Source: Hyphomicrobiales bacterium (lineage in GTDB: Bacteria; Pseudomonadota; Alphaproteobacteria; Rhizobiales; Beijerinckiaceae). From it: a DNA stretch of 6,160 nt. The position numbers and the translations under genes are program-made. The DNA lies in the NCBI GenBank assembly GCA_028290595.1, contig JAQGJO010000434.1, positions 1 to 6,160 of the forward strand, read 5' to 3'. Every line of letters starts with the position of its first letter. Within the stretch, counting starts at the first letter, position 1. The notes under the pieces were generated by a model, which made no database searches, had not been told where the DNA came from, and was given only the letters and a program-made list of their open reading frames with translations. Of the stretch, positions 5,439-6,160 are shown piece by piece.

Positions 5439-6160
5439 TCAGCCATTGGCTTCAATCCGAGGATCGATACGGGCATAGACGAGGTCGACGACGAAATTGA
5501 TCGCGATGACCAGAAGCGACGACATGAAGACGATGCCGAGCAGCATGTTTAAGTCGCGCTGGATCACCGCCTCATGCGCCAGGCGTCCTAGGCCCGGCAA
5601 GGTAAAGACGCTTTCGACGACCACCGCGCCTCCAAGCATTCCCCCTGCCTGAAGGCCAAGGATCGTCACCATCGGCAGCAGCGCGTTGCGCAGCGCATGG
5701 CGGACCAGCACCGCGCCTTCCTTCAACCCCTTGGCGCGTGCCGTACGGATGAAATCGAGCGTCATGACCTCCAGCATCGACGCGCGGGTGATGCGCACAT
5801 AGATGGCGAAATAGATCAATGCCAGGGTCATGACCGGCAGGATAAGATGCACCGCCGTGTCCAGCACCAGGCGAAAGCCGATATAGCCGGCCGACAGGTC
5901 GCTGATCCCGCCCGAAGGCAGCCAGTTGAGCTTGACGGCGAAAATCAGAATGCCCATCAAGCCGATCCAGAACGACGGCGTCGCGTAGAAGATCAGCACC
6001 AGCAGTGAAATCAGCGTGTCCGGCCAGCGGTTCACCCGCCGCGCCGCCAGCACGCCGACCACCATGCCGGCAGCGAAGGCAAACGACAGCGCCGAGATCA
6101 TCAGCAGCAAGGTCACCGGCAGCCGCTGAAGGATGACCGTCAGCACCGGCTGATTGTAGG
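5439..6160 (-). CDS. Dpp/Opp-type ABC importer permease, DppB-like (5' end outside window)
   Basis: The frame is open to the right edge, giving 239 complete codons that begin YNQPVLTVILQRLPVTLLL. A GTG at 6146-6144 could be read as a start, but that stretch is the conserved post-TM1 segment (Q-x-V-x-x-x-I-x-x-R-L-P-x-T) of DppB proteins. The real start is therefore upstream, and roughly 70-90 residues with the first helix and periplasmic loop are missing. Five hydrophobic helices remain. The EAA-like loop is DFIRTARAKGL through HALRNALLP, and the GAVVVESVFTLPGLGRL block is diagnostic of this family. It is the first visible gene of a tightly spaced importer operon (DppB-, DppC-, fused ATPase order). 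A periplasmic binding protein gene is expected further to the right. Confidence 0.94.
   Translation of the reverse strand, partial: YNQPVLTVILQRLPVTLLLMISALSFAFAAGMVVGVLAARRVNRWPDTLISLLVLIFYATPSFWIGLMGILIFAVKLNWLPSGGISDLSAGYIGFRLVLDTAVHLILPVMTLALIYFAIYVRITRASMLEVMTLDFIRTARAKGLKEGAVLVRHALRNALLPMVTILGLQAGGMLGGAVVVESVFTLPGLGRLAHEAVIQRDLNMLLGIVFMSSLLVIAINFVVDLVYARIDPRIEANG

Noticed and set aside
6144..6146. GTG as start of the DppB-like permease
   Set aside because: The upstream codons (YNQP) continue the conserved family sequence to the window edge, and the first helix would be missing.

Overview
This window is GC-rich, with long open frames and strong third-position GC. It looks like chromosomal DNA of an alphaproteobacterium, most likely in the Hyphomicrobiales (Bradyrhizobium/Afipia/Rhodopseudomonas-like). 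That placement is an inference from codon style, the gene families present and an intergenic repeat with TGTCATTCCCG / CGGGAATGACA ends. No taxonomic marker gene is present.

Layout from left to right. (1) Positions 1-394, minus strand: the N-terminal sensor part of an AraC-type transcriptional regulator, cut by the window edge. (2) Positions 395-579: a divergent intergenic region with a perfect short palindrome (451-465) that also resembles a sigma-54 promoter. (3) Positions 580-1383, plus strand: a YgiD/DODA-type extradiol ring-cleavage dioxygenase of the LigB superfamily. (4) Positions 1380-2840, plus strand: an amidohydrolase of the TRZ/ATZ / cytosine-deaminase-like superfamily. It overlaps the dioxygenase by four bases and has a perfect AGGAGG ribosome binding site. 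(5) Positions 2841-2997: a hairpin-rich, repeat-like segment between convergent genes. (6) Positions 2998-6160, minus strand: three genes of a peptide/opine/nickel-type (Dpp/Opp) ABC importer, comprising a fused double ATPase, a DppC-like permease and a DppB-like permease that runs off the right edge. A substrate-binding protein is expected beyond that edge but is not visible.

The AraC-type gene probably regulates the divergent dioxygenase-amidohydrolase pair. That pair looks like a small catabolic operon acting on an aromatic or N-heterocyclic/amide compound. The ABC importer converges on the pair, so it is separately transcribed. It may import a related substrate, but only proximity supports this. 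The families are all known. The least ordinary points are the dioxygenase/amidohydrolase coupling and the replacement of the usual catalytic glutamate by serine in the amidohydrolase. I saw no convincing new type of system, tRNA, rRNA, CRISPR array or transposase.
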